From an uncultured Collinsella sp. (GTDB taxonomy: Bacteria; Actinomycetota; Coriobacteriia; Coriobacteriales; Coriobacteriaceae): DNA of 20,666 nucleotides. Position 1 is the first letter of the stretch. The number at the start of each line of letters is the position of its first letter. The notes below the pieces were generated by a model. That model ran no database searches. It was not told where the DNA came from and saw nothing but the letters and a program-made list of their open reading frames with translations. Of this stretch, positions 1 to 8,089 are shown in pieces. Made by a program: the position numbers and the translations under genes. The stretch lies in NCBI GenBank assembly GCA_934630855.1, contig CAKTWW010000040.1:1-20666 (forward strand), read 5' to 3'.

Positions 1-30
1 GTCAGGGGTTCGATCCCCCTCGTCTCCACC
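1..30 (+). ncRNA. ssrA: 3' end of a tRNA-like RNA, probably tmRNA (ssrA), partial
   Basis: Only the T-arm and 3' acceptor strand lie in the window. The T stem pairs AGGGG (4-8) with CCCCT (16-20) around the loop TTCGATC (9-15). The acceptor 3' strand is CGTCTCC (21-27), the discriminator is A28 and then CCC follows, so CCA is not fully encoded. The acceptor sequence CGTCTCCACC is typical of tmRNA 3' ends, whose 5' partner is usually GGGGACG, and this favours ssrA (trans-translation, rescue of stalled ribosomes). An ordinary tRNA with this acceptor sequence cannot be excluded because the 5' part lies outside the window. A strong terminator follows directly. Confidence 0.6.
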
Positions 31-44
31 CGAGCATTGAATGA

Positions 45-72
45 GGCTCCAACGCAAGTTGGGGCCTTTTTT
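45..72 (+). terminator. Rho-independent terminator after the tmRNA/tRNA-like gene
   Basis: A 9-bp stem pairs GGCTCCAAC (45-53) with GTTGGGGCC (58-66), with one T-G wobble, around a GCAA tetraloop, and six T residues follow (67-72). Its place just after the RNA 3' end indicates that it ends that transcript. Only about 30 bases separate it from the next start codon, so the downstream gene depends either on a promoter overlapping this region or on read-through. Confidence 0.9.
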
Positions 73-103
73 CATATAGGCACACAAGGTCAAAGGCGGC
101 ACC

Positions 104-2137
104 ATGATCCTTCTGGTCGACAAGATCGAAAAAAGCTTTGGCGCGCGCGTCCTCTTTAGCGGCGCGTCCTTCCAGATCAACCCCGGCGAGCGCTTCGCGC
201 TCGTGGGCCCCAACGGCGCCGGCAAAACCACCATGCTCAAGATCATCATGGGAATCGACAGCCCCGACGCCGGCCAGGTCCAGTACGCCAAGGACTGCCA
301 GGTGGGCTACCTAGAGCAGGAAACCAACCTGGAGCACAAGGACACCACCATCCTCGCCGAGGTCATGGCGGCCGCCAAGGAAATCCGCCGCATGGGCGAT
401 CGCGCCAACGAGCTGCAGGCCCAGATCACCGAGCTCTCCGAGCAGGGCAAGGACGTCGACGCTCTCCTTAACGAGTACGGCCAGGTCCAGGACCGCTTTG
501 AGCACCTGGGTGGCTACGAGCTCGAGAGCAACGCCCGCAAGATCCTATCCGGCCTGGGCTTTAAGGTCACCGACTTTGAGCACCCTTGCTCCGAGTTCTC
601 GGGCGGCTGGCAGATGCGTATCGCGCTGGCCAAGCTCTTCCTGCGCCACCCCGACCTGCTGCTCCTAGACGAGCCGACCAACCATTTGGACCTCGAGAGC
701 GTCCAGTGGCTGCGCGGCTTTATCGCCAGCTACGACGGCGCCGTCCTCATCGTCAGCCACGACCGTGCCTTCATGGACGCCTGCGTCGATCATGTCGCCG
801 CCCTCGAGAATCGCCGCGTAACCACCTACACCGGCAACTACAGCAGCTACCTCAAGCAGCGCGAGGACAACCTGGAGCAGATGCGCGCCAAGCGCGCCGC
901 CCAGGAGCGCGACATCGCCCACATGCAGGTCTTTGTCGACAAGTTCCGCTACAAGCCCACCAAGGCCGCCCAGGCGCAGGAGCGCATCCGCAAGATCGAG
1001 CAGATCAAAAAGGAGCTCGTCATCCTGCCCGAGGGCCACAAGCACATCGACTTTAAGTTCCCCGACCCGCCGCGCTCCGGTGACATGGTCGTGGGCCTGG
1101 AGGGCGTGTCCAAGTCCTACGGCGACAAGCACATCTACAGCGACATCGACCTCAAGCTCTACCGCGGCGAGCACGTGGCGCTCGTCGGCCCCAACGGTGC
1201 CGGCAAGTCCACGCTCATGAAGATCCTTGCCGGCCTGGAGCCGCCCACCACCGGCACCCGCGACCTGGGCACCAACGTGGGCGTGGCCTACTACGCCCAG
1301 CACGCGCTCGAGGGCATGACCGAGTCCAACACCGTCCTGCAAGAGATCGACACCGTTACGCCCAAGTGGACCGTGCCGCAGCAGCGCAGCCTGCTGGGAG
1401 CCTTCCTCTTTAGCGACAACGATTCCATCGAAAAGCAGGTCCGCGTCCTCTCTGGTGGCGAGAAGGCCCGTCTGGCCCTGGCCAAGATGCTCGTGGCACC
1501 CGAGGCACTCCTGTGCCTGGACGAGCCCACCAACCACCTGGATATCGACTCGGTGGATATGCTCGAGAACGCCCTGCAAAACTTCCCCGGCACCATCGTG
1601 CTGATCAGCCACGATGAGCACCTGGTGCGCGCCGTGGCCAACCGCATTATCGACATCCGCGACGGCAAGGTCACGGTCTACGACGGCGACTACGACTACT
1701 ACCTCTACAAGCGCGAGGACCTCGCAGCCCGCGCCGCCGCCGAGGCGGCAGGGGAGAGCGCGCCGGCCGCGACCAAGTCCACCAAAGCAAGCACCGCCCA
1801 GGCCAGCACCCCCGCCGCGACACCCAAACCGGCCGAGGGCAAAAAGACCAAGGAGCAAAAGCGTGCCGAGGCCCAGGCCCGCGCCGCCCTCAACAAAAAG
1901 CTCAAGGGCGTGCGCAACCAGCTCAAGAAGATCGAGGCCGAGCTCGACAAGAAGCGCGCCCGCTATGACGAGCTTATGGAATTGATGGCAAGCGAAGAGC
2001 TTTATGCCGATCAGGATAAGTTCAACGCCGCGCTGGGGGAATATAACGGCCTTAAGCAAGAGCTGCCCAAGCTTGAGGACGAATGGCTCGAGCTTTCCAC
2101 CCAGATCGAGGAGGAGACCGCGCGTGAACTCTCGTAA
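104..2137 (+). CDS. ABC-F family ATPase (ribosome-associated)
   Basis: 677-residue soluble protein with two ABC nucleotide-binding domains and no membrane segments, the layout of the ABC-F family. These proteins bind the ribosomal E site and act in translation or, in some members, antibiotic resistance. Domain 1 has Walker [10 protein letters not shown] (35-43), signature FSGGW (from 165) and Walker [13 protein letters not shown] (from 185). Domain 2 has Walker [10 protein letters not shown] (362-370), signature LSGGEK (449) and Walker B with DEPTNHLD (about 472-480). A charged helical linker between the domains, about residues 245-325, corresponds to the arm that contacts P-site tRNA. The C-terminus has an Ala/Thr/Pro/Lys-rich stretch (about 550-585) and then a coiled coil, as in YdiF/Uup-type members. 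ATG104 is preceded by a modest AAAGG. The gene overlaps the next one by 14 nt. The family call is firm; the exact subgroup and any resistance role are not. Confidence 0.93.
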   Translation: MILLVDKIEKSFGARVLFSGASFQINPGERFALVGPNGAGKTTMLKIIMGIDSPDAGQVQYAKDCQVGYLEQETNLEHKDTTILAEVMAAAKEIRRMGDRANELQAQITELSEQGKDVDALLNEYGQVQDRFEHLGGYELESNARKILSGLGFKVTDFEHPCSEFSGGWQMRIALAKLFLRHPDLLLLDEPTNHLDLESVQWLRGFIASYDGAVLIVSHDRAFMDACVDHVAALENRRVTTYTGNYSSYLKQREDNLEQMRAKRAAQERDIAHMQVFVDKFRYKPTKAAQAQERIRKIEQIKKELVILPEGHKHIDFKFPDPPRSGDMVVGLEGVSKSYGDKHIYSDIDLKLYRGEHVALVGPNGAGKSTLMKILAGLEPPTTGTRDLGTNVGVAYYAQHALEGMTESNTVLQEIDTVTPKWTVPQQRSLLGAFLFSDNDSIEKQVRVLSGGEKARLALAKMLVAPEALLCLDEPTNHLDIDSVDMLENALQNFPGTIVLISHDEHLVRAVANRIIDIRDGKVTVYDGDYDYYLYKREDLAARAAAEAAGESAPAATKSTKASTAQASTPAATPKPAEGKKTKEQKRAEAQARAALNKKLKGVRNQLKKIEAELDKKRARYDELMELMASEELYADQDKFNAALGEYNGLKQELPKLEDEWLELSTQIEEETARELS

Positions 2138-2420
2138 GGCCGCTGCCGTGGCGATGAGCATCATCGCTATCGCCTGCCGCATCTGCGGCATCTTTATGAG
2201 CGCGATGACCGTGCTGCTGTGCTTTAGCGGTCTGACCGCTAAGCTGCAGATCGTCGGTTTTGTCGTCGAGCTCTCTCGCGCGCTGCCGAGCGCCATCGCC
2301 GGCTACGGTGTTATCACGTCGCCCTTTGGCGGCGTGTTCCGCCTGGATTACGCCATCGTTGCCGTCATCCTGTTCGTAGCCGACTACCTGCTCACGCGCG
2401 CCTCGCGCCGCGTCCGCTAG
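2124..2420 (+). CDS. small two-helix membrane protein of unknown function
   Basis: 98-residue protein that I do not recognise. The chosen start is GTG2124, because a strong GAGGAGGAG ribosome-binding site (2108-2116) lies 7 nt upstream inside the end of the ABC-F gene; ATG2154 is the alternative. There are two likely membrane helices, about residues 8-33 (rich in Ala, Ile, Met and Cys) and 72-90 ([15 protein letters not shown]), with a short loop of mixed character between them. The C-terminus is basic (RASRRVR), so it probably faces the cytoplasm. The start overlaps the ABC-F stop by 14 nt and the stop lies 9 nt before the protease gene, so it is very likely co-translated with both. A membrane partner or regulator of the adjacent site-2-type protease is possible, but only by position. 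Confidence 0.75.
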   Translation: MNSRKAAAVAMSIIAIACRICGIFMSAMTVLLCFSGLTAKLQIVGFVVELSRALPSAIAGYGVITSPFGGVFRLDYAIVAVILFVADYLLTRASRRVR

Positions 2421-2429
2421 GGGAGCGCC

Positions 2430-3113
2430 ATGTCCAGCAGTTACTTCATGAACCTGCTCGCCAGCGCCGTCGCTGTCATCGTGGGTATCGTCATCCATGA
2501 GAGCGCACATGCCGCCGCTGCCTGGGCGCTCGGCGACAAGACGGCTCGTTCGCGCGGCCGCGTCTCGCTCAATCCGCTCAACCACATCGACCCGTTTGGC
2601 ACCATCATCCTGCCGCTGCTCATGCTCGCTGCCGGCGGCCCGGTGTTCGCCTTCGCCAAGCCGGTGCCCGTCTACCTCAACAACCTCAAGCATCCCAAGC
2701 GCGACGAGGTCCTGGTGAGCGCAGCCGGCCCCGCATCGAACATCGCGCTGGCATGCCTGGCCGCGGCCCTCATGCACCTGACCTATGGCAACCTCTACAC
2801 CAGCATGTCCTTTGCCGTGGCGTCGCAAATCATGAACTTCGGCGCCACCTTTATCGTGGTCAACTTGTCGCTCGCGTTCTTTAACCTCATCCCGATCCCG
2901 CCGCTCGACGGCTCGTCGATCATCGTCCCATTCCTCAAAGGCAAGGCGCTCGCCAATTACTACCGCTTGCAGCAGTACGCCATGCCGATCCTCATCATCG
3001 TGCTGTATCTGCTGCCCATGTGGACCGGCATCGACGTGATCGGCCGCTATTTCGACGTTACCGTGTATCCGCTGGCAGAACAGCTACTCAACTTCGCAAT
3101 CGCCGGCATCTAA
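2430..3113 (+). CDS. site-2-type membrane zinc metalloprotease (M50 family)
   Basis: 227-residue polytopic membrane protein of the compact M50B class. The zinc motif HESAH (residues 23-27, HExxH) lies in the first helix, and the third ligand is probably D160 in the motif NLIPIPPLDGS. Other family hallmarks are RGRVSLNPLNHIDPFGT (about 42-58) and the AAGPASN segment (about 98-104). These enzymes cut substrates within the membrane. This short form lacks the PDZ domain of RseP-type members, and the substrate cannot be told from sequence. GGGAG at 2421-2425 precedes ATG2430. In many Gram-positive genomes a similar protease gene sits just upstream of scpA, as here. Confidence 0.92.
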   Translation: MSSSYFMNLLASAVAVIVGIVIHESAHAAAAWALGDKTARSRGRVSLNPLNHIDPFGTIILPLLMLAAGGPVFAFAKPVPVYLNNLKHPKRDEVLVSAAGPASNIALACLAAALMHLTYGNLYTSMSFAVASQIMNFGATFIVVNLSLAFFNLIPIPPLDGSSIIVPFLKGKALANYYRLQQYAMPILIIVLYLLPMWTGIDVIGRYFDVTVYPLAEQLLNFAIAGI

Positions 3114-3128
3114 GGTAAACTTACAGGT

Positions 3129-3147
3129 CGACCGTGCAAAACGGTCG
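3129..3147 (+). other. hairpin in the scpA leader
   Basis: A perfect 7-bp inverted repeat, CGACCGT/ACGGTCG, with a 5-nt loop lies in the 84-nt gap before scpA. No T tract follows, so it is not a standard terminator. It could be an operator, an mRNA stability element or chance. The gap ends with a near-ideal ribosome-binding site, AAAGGAGGT (3184-3192), 5 nt before ATG3198. Confidence 0.4.
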
Positions 3148-3197
3148 CAACATGCACCCAAACCGCGCCGCGAAGGCGCCGTCAAAGGAGGTCGAAG

Positions 3198-4010
3198 ATG
3201 TCGTATCGCGTGTCGACGCAGGTCTACAGCGGACCGTTCGACCTGCTGCTGCAGCTGGTAACCCGCCAAAAAGTTGATATCGGCGCTATCTCGATCAGCG
3301 AGGTGGCAGAGCAATACCTCGCCGAGGCCGAGCGCATCGAGGCGCTTGACCTGGACGTGGCGAGCGACTTTTTGCTGGTCGCGGCAACCCTTTTGGATAT
3401 CAAGGCCGCCTCGCTGGTGCCCCAGGAAGCCCCGCGCAAAGCCGATGACGACGATGACGAGTTCGACGAGGACCTCGAGGAGCTGAGTGCGCTCGACGGC
3501 GACGCCCTGCGCGAGGTCCTGATCCAGCGTCTGATCGCCTACAAGCAGTTTAAGGGCGCGGCGGCAGCCCTCGGCGCCCGCATGCAGGCCGAAAGCCGCA
3601 TGCACCCGCGCGTCGCCGGCCCCGATCCCGAGTTCCTGGGCCTCATGCCCGACTACCTGGCCGGCATCACCCTGCGCGGCCTGGCCGTCATCTGCGCCGA
3701 CTTGGACGGCAAGCGCCAGACCTTCCTGCTGGAAGCCGAGCACGTGGCGCCGCATCGCGTGCCGCTCGACCTGACCGTGGCCTCGGTCGACCGCTTTACC
3801 ATGGCGCACCAAACCTGCACCTTCCGCGAGCTGCTGGACGGCGACGCCACAACAGAGCAGCTCGTCGTCACCTTCCTGGCCATGCTCGAGCTTGCCAAGC
3901 GCGGCTCGCTCACACTGAGCCAGGACGAGATCTTTGGAACCATTCAAATCAACCGCGTCGAGGGCGCCGAGGCCTATGTGCCCGGCGAGGGCCCCGAGCT
4001 CACCGAATAG
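3198..4010 (+). CDS. scpA: segregation and condensation protein A (ScpA kleisin)
   Basis: 270-residue kleisin subunit of the SMC-ScpAB condensin complex, which compacts and separates newly replicated chromosome origins. The N-terminus carries the family signature YSGPFDLLLQLVTRQKVDI (about 10-28), followed by ISEVAEQYL, the part that binds the SMC neck. An acidic low-complexity stretch (DDDDDEFDEDLEEL, about 81-94) marks the usual linker. The last 80 or so residues form the C-terminal winged helix that contacts the SMC head (LVVTFLAMLELAKRGSLTLSQ). Length is normal. The start has the strongest ribosome-binding site in the block. scpB follows after 12 nt, the normal partner arrangement. Confidence 0.95.
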   Translation: MSYRVSTQVYSGPFDLLLQLVTRQKVDIGAISISEVAEQYLAEAERIEALDLDVASDFLLVAATLLDIKAASLVPQEAPRKADDDDDEFDEDLEELSALDGDALREVLIQRLIAYKQFKGAAAALGARMQAESRMHPRVAGPDPEFLGLMPDYLAGITLRGLAVICADLDGKRQTFLLEAEHVAPHRVPLDLTVASVDRFTMAHQTCTFRELLDGDATTEQLVVTFLAMLELAKRGSLTLSQDEIFGTIQINRVEGAEAYVPGEGPELTE

Positions 4011-4022
4011 GAGCGACCAACC

Positions 4023-4751
4023 ATGTCAAACCTTTCCACGCTGGAGGCAAACAGCCTCAAAGGCGCCCTCGAGGCGCTGCTGCTGGTCTCGAGCGACCCC
4101 GTGAGCGCGCCTGCGCTGGCAGGTGCGCTCGACATCGCCCCCGGCGAGTGCGCATCGCTGCTCGCCGAGCTCAAGGTTGAATACGAGGAGGCCAACCGCG
4201 GTTTTCAACTGCGCGAGGTTGCCGGCGGCTGGCGCCTGTTTACGCACCCCGCCTACCACGATGTTGTCGAGGCCTACGTGCTGAGTTGGGACACGCAAAA
4301 GCTGTCGCAGGCGGCGCTCGAGACGCTCGCCGTGATCGCCTACCACCAGCCCGTCACGCGCGAGGTGGTCAAGGGCATCCGCGGCGTCAACTCCGACGGC
4401 GTCATCGCGTCGCTCGTGGACAAGGGCCTGGTGCGCGAGCTCGGCCGCGACCCCCAGCGCGGTCAGGCCATCATCTACGGCACGACCAACGCCTTCCTCG
4501 AGAAGTTTGGCCTGCGCTCCACCCGCGACCTGCCGGATCTGGAACAGTTTGCCCCCGACGAGCAGTCGCGCCAGTTTATCCGCGAGCGCCTGAGCGGCCG
4601 CAGTATTCAGTCCACGCTCGAGGAGCAGGTCGAGGACCTGGACGAAGAGCGCGAACTGCTCGATACCGATGTTGAGGATGTTGAGGCAGTCGAGGACGGG
4701 GATACCCTAGCCGCCGGTGACGCCACGGAGGATATGCATGACGAGAACTAA
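4023..4751 (+). CDS. scpB: segregation and condensation protein B (ScpB)
   Basis: 242-residue protein that dimerises and binds the central part of ScpA in the SMC-ScpAB complex. Two winged-helix domains are visible: residues about 10-85 (LKGALEALLLVSSDPVSAPALAGAL onward) and 90-165, including the conserved segment LSQAALETLAVIAYHQPVTREVVKGIRGVNSDGVI and GRDPQRGQAIIYGTT. The C-terminal 60 residues are strongly acidic and look disordered, as in many homologues. AGGAG at 4009-4013 serves ATG4023. The end overlaps the next start by 14 nt, which suggests translational coupling to the pseudouridine synthase. Confidence 0.95.
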   Translation: MSNLSTLEANSLKGALEALLLVSSDPVSAPALAGALDIAPGECASLLAELKVEYEEANRGFQLREVAGGWRLFTHPAYHDVVEAYVLSWDTQKLSQAALETLAVIAYHQPVTREVVKGIRGVNSDGVIASLVDKGLVRELGRDPQRGQAIIYGTTNAFLEKFGLRSTRDLPDLEQFAPDEQSRQFIRERLSGRSIQSTLEEQVEDLDEERELLDTDVEDVEAVEDGDTLAAGDATEDMHDEN

Positions 4752-5703
4752 CGAAGCAGGGGAGACGCACAACGCTGGCGCCCCGGGCACGCCCGCGGCC
4801 GAGGCCCAGCCCGTCTACCCGCACACCATGCGCCTGCAGCGCTATTTGGCGCGCGCGGGCGTGGCGAGCCGCCGCGGCTCGGAGGACCTGATGACCGCCG
4901 GCCGCGTGACCGTCAACGGCGAGGTCGCGACCGAGCTGGGCACCAAGGTCGATGTCGACCGCGATCATATCGAGGTCGACGGCATGCCCGTCAAGCTCAA
5001 CCAGGGCGCCGTGTATCTGATGCTCTACAAGCCGACCGGCTACCTCACCACCATGAGCGACCCGCAGGAGCGCCCCTGCGTGGCCGGCCTGGTCCCCCGA
5101 GATCGCTTTCCAGGCCTGTTCCCGGTGGGGCGCCTGGACCGCGACACCACGGGCCTGTTGCTCTTTACCACCGACGGCGACCTGTCGCAGGACCTGCTGC
5201 ACCCCAGCAAGCACGTCTACAAGACCTACCAGGCGCTCGTGGACGGCCGCCTGACGGACCGCGATTTGGAACCGCTCCGCCGCGGTATTGAACTCGATGA
5301 TGGCCTGTGTCAGCCGGCGATCTGCCGCATCATCAACGCGCGCGAGGCCGAGGCCGTGGCACCGCAGGGCGTCAAGCCCGGCACCACCGCCGTGGAGGTC
5401 ATCATCCGCGAGGGCCGCAAGAACCAGGTCAAGCGCATGCTGAGCAAAATCCACCATCCGGTGATCCGCCTGCATCGCTGCAACTTTGCCGGCCTGGAGC
5501 TCGAAGGCGTAGCCAAGGGTTCGTGGCGCGAGCTCACCGACCGCGAGGTGCAGATCCTCAAGGACGGCGGCATCCCGCCCAAGCAGGCCAGCGCCAAGCG
5601 CGGCGGCAAGGCCCAGGACAACCCCGCGAGCCGCACCCGCCACCACGGCAGCCACGGCTCCGCGCCTAAGCGCAACACCTACCGCGAGCGCTACACGGGC
5701 TAG
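4738..5703 (+). CDS. rluB: 23S rRNA pseudouridine synthase, RluB/RsuA family
   Basis: 321-residue enzyme that isomerises a uridine of 23S rRNA to pseudouridine. An S4 RNA-binding domain occupies about residues 31-78 (MRLQRYLARAGVASRR, VNGEVATELGTKVD). The catalytic motif is GRLDRDTTGLLL with the active aspartate at D134. The later motifs EGRKNQVKRML and HPVIRLHR are also present. A roughly 30-residue N-terminal extension and a basic Lys/Arg/His/Gly tail of about 45 residues flank the core; such tails are common in actinobacterial members. ATG4738 is chosen over ATG4717 because GGAGG (4727-4731) is correctly placed 6 nt upstream. The order scpA-scpB-rluB-cmk is widely conserved and supports the RluB assignment over RsuA. 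Confidence 0.92.
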   Translation: MTRTNEAGETHNAGAPGTPAAEAQPVYPHTMRLQRYLARAGVASRRGSEDLMTAGRVTVNGEVATELGTKVDVDRDHIEVDGMPVKLNQGAVYLMLYKPTGYLTTMSDPQERPCVAGLVPRDRFPGLFPVGRLDRDTTGLLLFTTDGDLSQDLLHPSKHVYKTYQALVDGRLTDRDLEPLRRGIELDDGLCQPAICRIINAREAEAVAPQGVKPGTTAVEVIIREGRKNQVKRMLSKIHHPVIRLHRCNFAGLELEGVAKGSWRELTDREVQILKDGGIPPKQASAKRGGKAQDNPASRTRHHGSHGSAPKRNTYRERYTG

Positions 5704-5769
5704 GCAACCCGCCGCGCCCCAGCACTCGCGAACCATACCAGCACGTCAACCACCGAAAGGAAGCATTGC

Positions 5770-6456
5770 ATGATCGTCGCCATCGACGGCCCCGCCGGTT
5801 CCGGCAAGTCCACCATCGCCAAGGAGATCGCCCGCCAGCTGGGCTTTAACAAGCTCGACACGGGCGCCATGTATCGCGCCGTCACCTTCGCCGCGCTCGA
5901 CCGCGGCATCGATCTGGACAACGAGGCGGCCATCGACGCCCTCGCCGAGCAGATCGAGATCCGCTTTACCAATGGCACCGGTGAGGACACGCGCCTGACT
6001 ATCGACGGCACGGACGCCTCGGCCGCCATCCGCACCCCGCAGGTGGACGCCAACGTCTCCAAGGTCTCGGCCTACCCGGGCGTGCGCGCCGCCATGCTCA
6101 TCCACCAGCGCCGTGCCGCCGAGGAGCGCGATATCGTTGCCGAGGGCCGCGACATCGGCACCGTTGTGTTCCCCAACGCACAGGTCAAGGTCTTCCTGAC
6201 CGCCGATCCGCGTGAACGGGCCCGCCGCCGCGTGCTGCAGCGCCACCAGGATGACGCTGTGCCCCTGACCACAGAGCAACTCGAGGCTGAGGTCGACGAG
6301 ACCCTCGACGCCCTCAAGAAGCGCGACAAGCTCGACAGCAGCCGCGAGGTCGCACCGCTCGTGCCCGCTGAGGACGCCGTGCACGTCGACTCCACCGCCC
6401 ACACCATCAACGAAGTCGTCTCGATAATCGAGGACCTCATCAACCAAAGGAGGTAG
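5770..6456 (+). CDS. cmk: cytidylate (CMP/dCMP) kinase
   Basis: 228-residue kinase, the usual size, that phosphorylates CMP and dCMP with ATP and so feeds RNA, DNA and CDP-diacylglycerol synthesis. The P-loop GPAGSGKST starts at residue 7. The CMP-binding segment LDTGAMYRAVT (about 30-40), the VAEGRDIGTVVFPNA motif (about 124-138) and the lid with RARRRVLQR are present. AAAGGAA (5756-5762) precedes ATG5770. The 66-nt gap before it shows no clear promoter or terminator. The stop codon is embedded in the AAAGGAGGT site of the next gene, so the two are translated together. Confidence 0.96.
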   Translation: MIVAIDGPAGSGKSTIAKEIARQLGFNKLDTGAMYRAVTFAALDRGIDLDNEAAIDALAEQIEIRFTNGTGEDTRLTIDGTDASAAIRTPQVDANVSKVSAYPGVRAAMLIHQRRAAEERDIVAEGRDIGTVVFPNAQVKVFLTADPRERARRRVLQRHQDDAVPLTTEQLEAEVDETLDALKKRDKLDSSREVAPLVPAEDAVHVDSTAHTINEVVSIIEDLINQRR

Positions 6457-6459
6457 CCC

Positions 6460-7188
6460 ATGCGCCTGTTTAAGCAGACGCCCGAGGACTATTACAACGC
6501 CCCCTACGCCGAGTTCCCCGCGCTTATCCGCGGCACCGTCGTCGTGGTCATGGCGATTCTTTGGGCCTTCTCCAAGCTTATGTGGCGCTGGAAGGTCGAG
6601 GACGCCGACCTGCTATTTGAGCGCCAGGAAGGCCGCGGCAGCGTAGTCATCTGCAACCACACCTCGATGGCCGAGCTTTTGGCCGTGGAGACGGCGCTGT
6701 TCTTTGGCGGCCGCCGCATCCGTCCCATCTTTAAGTCCGAGTTCGCCAAGACCAAGATCGTGCGCTGGGCCTTTAGCCGCGTGGGCGGTATTCCCGTCGA
6801 GCGCGGCACTGCCGACATGAAGTGCCTGCGCGCCGCCCAGCATGCGCTGCAGCGCGGTGAGGACGTCCTGATCTTCCCCGAGGGCACGCGCATCCGCTCG
6901 CGCGAGATCAAACCCGAGGTCCACGGCGGCTTTGCGCTCATCGCTCAGATGGGCAAGGCGCCCGTCAACCCGCTCGCCATCTGCGGCTGGTCCGACATTA
7001 CGCCCAAGGGCAAAATGCTCATGCGCCCCAAAAAATGCTGGATCCGTGCCGGCAAGGCCGTCTCGCTTTCTGACGCTCCTGCCGGGCTCAAGCGCACGGA
7101 GCGTCTGGCCTGGTTTGAGTCCGAAGCCATGGGCCGCGTCTACACCATGCGCGATGAGCTGTGCGACGAGCATCCGGGCAGGTTCTAG
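6460..7188 (+). CDS. 1-acyl-glycerol-3-phosphate acyltransferase-like protein (PlsC family)
   Basis: 242-residue membrane-associated acyltransferase, probably making phosphatidic acid from lysophosphatidic acid. A hydrophobic helix lies at about residues 21-42. The PlsC domain follows: block I is NHTSMAE (H67 to E72), block II GGIPVERG (about 110-117), block III FPEGTR (139-144) and a later proline block around KAPVNPLAICG. Block I is unusual: the standard motif is HX4D, and here the fifth residue after His is Glu. The other blocks are intact, so the enzyme is probably active, perhaps with altered kinetics or substrate. AAAGGAGGT overlaps the cmk stop, 3 nt before the gene. With plsY and gpsA downstream it fits early phospholipid synthesis. 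Confidence 0.88.
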   Translation: MRLFKQTPEDYYNAPYAEFPALIRGTVVVVMAILWAFSKLMWRWKVEDADLLFERQEGRGSVVICNHTSMAELLAVETALFFGGRRIRPIFKSEFAKTKIVRWAFSRVGGIPVERGTADMKCLRAAQHALQRGEDVLIFPEGTRIRSREIKPEVHGGFALIAQMGKAPVNPLAICGWSDITPKGKMLMRPKKCWIRAGKAVSLSDAPAGLKRTERLAWFESEAMGRVYTMRDELCDEHPGRF

Positions 7189-7190
7189 CC

Positions 7191-8087
7191 ATGGGTGAGA
7201 ACGTGATGAATACCACCGCAGCCGCCGCCGAGAACACCGTCCCCACCATCGAGATTGCCGCCCACGCCGGCACCTGCTACGGCGTACAGCGTGCGCTCGA
7301 CATGGCACTGGCCGCCGCACCGCAGGCAGGGGAGAGCGCGCAGGTCCACACCCTGGGCCCGCTCATCCATAACCCCATCGTGGTGCGCGAGCTTGCCGAA
7401 GCGGGCGTCGGCTTAGCCGAAACTCTGGACGATGCCGCAACAGGCACCGTGATCATCCGCGCCCACGGCGTGGTGCCGCAGGTCATCGACGCCGCTCGCG
7501 ACCGCGGCCTTACCGTGGTCGATGCCACCTGCCCCTACGTGAAGAAGGTCCACGTGGCAGCTGAGCGCTTGGTACGCGAGGGCTACCGCGTGATCGTCGT
7601 GGGCGAGCCGGGTCATCCCGAGGTTGAGGGCATTCTGGGCCACGCCGGCGATGACGCACAGGTCGTGAGCTGCGCCGCCGACGCCGACGAGCTGCCGCTC
7701 AAGGGCAAGGTGGGCTTGGTCGTGCAGACCACTCAGACCGCGCAGAACTTGGCCGAAGTCGTGGCCTCCATCACCCCGCGCGTGCAGGAACTGCGCGTGA
7801 TCAACACCATCTGCGCCGCTACCAGCGAGCGCCAGCAGGCGGCCGCGTCGCTCGCCAACCGCTGCGACTGCATGGTCGTCGTAGGCGGCAAGAACTCGGG
7901 CAACACCCGTCGCCTGGCGCAGATTTGCGCCGACGCCTGCGAGCGTACGCACCATATCGAGGAAGCATCGGAGCTCGAGGCCGCATGGTTTGCCAATGCT
8001 CGGCAAATCGGCATCACCGCCGGCGCTTCCACTCCGCAAGAACACATCGAACGCGCCGTCGCGCGCATCAAGGAGCTTTGCCGCTAA
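7191..8087 (+). CDS. ispH: 4-hydroxy-3-methylbut-2-enyl diphosphate reductase
   Basis: 298-residue iron-sulfur enzyme for the last step of the MEP isoprenoid pathway, giving IPP and DMAPP. The three cluster cysteines are visible: C29 in AGTCYG, C114 in VDATCPYVKK and C208 in NTICAATSERQ. The catalytic-site segments GHPEVEGI (with the conserved Glu) and QTTQT are intact. ATG7191 begins 2 nt after the previous stop; ATG7206 is a possible alternative and would shorten a poorly conserved N-terminus by five residues. The ribosome-binding site is weak for both, so re-initiation after the acyltransferase gene is likely. Earlier in-frame starts would reach back into that gene and are not needed. Confidence 0.95.
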   Translation: MGENVMNTTAAAAENTVPTIEIAAHAGTCYGVQRALDMALAAAPQAGESAQVHTLGPLIHNPIVVRELAEAGVGLAETLDDAATGTVIIRAHGVVPQVIDAARDRGLTVVDATCPYVKKVHVAAERLVREGYRVIVVGEPGHPEVEGILGHAGDDAQVVSCAADADELPLKGKVGLVVQTTQTAQNLAEVVASITPRVQELRVINTICAATSERQQAAASLANRCDCMVVVGGKNSGNTRRLAQICADACERTHHIEEASELEAAWFANARQIGITAGASTPQEHIERAVARIKELCR

Positions 8088-8089
8088 TC

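Noticed and set aside
665..2296. Long open frame of 543 codons on the - strand opposite the ABC-F gene
   Set aside because: It is a by-product of high GC third positions. It lacks any recognisable domain, is very rich in Leu, Val, Gly and Ala, and lies opposite a certain gene.
4576..5736. Open frame of 386 codons on the - strand opposite rluB
   Set aside because: Antisense to a conserved enzyme, with composition-driven sequence and no recognisable motif.
7925..8089. 55-residue N-terminal extension of the DUF512 protein
   Set aside because: It would lie wholly inside ispH in another frame; the PDZ-bearing protein starts naturally at ATG8090.
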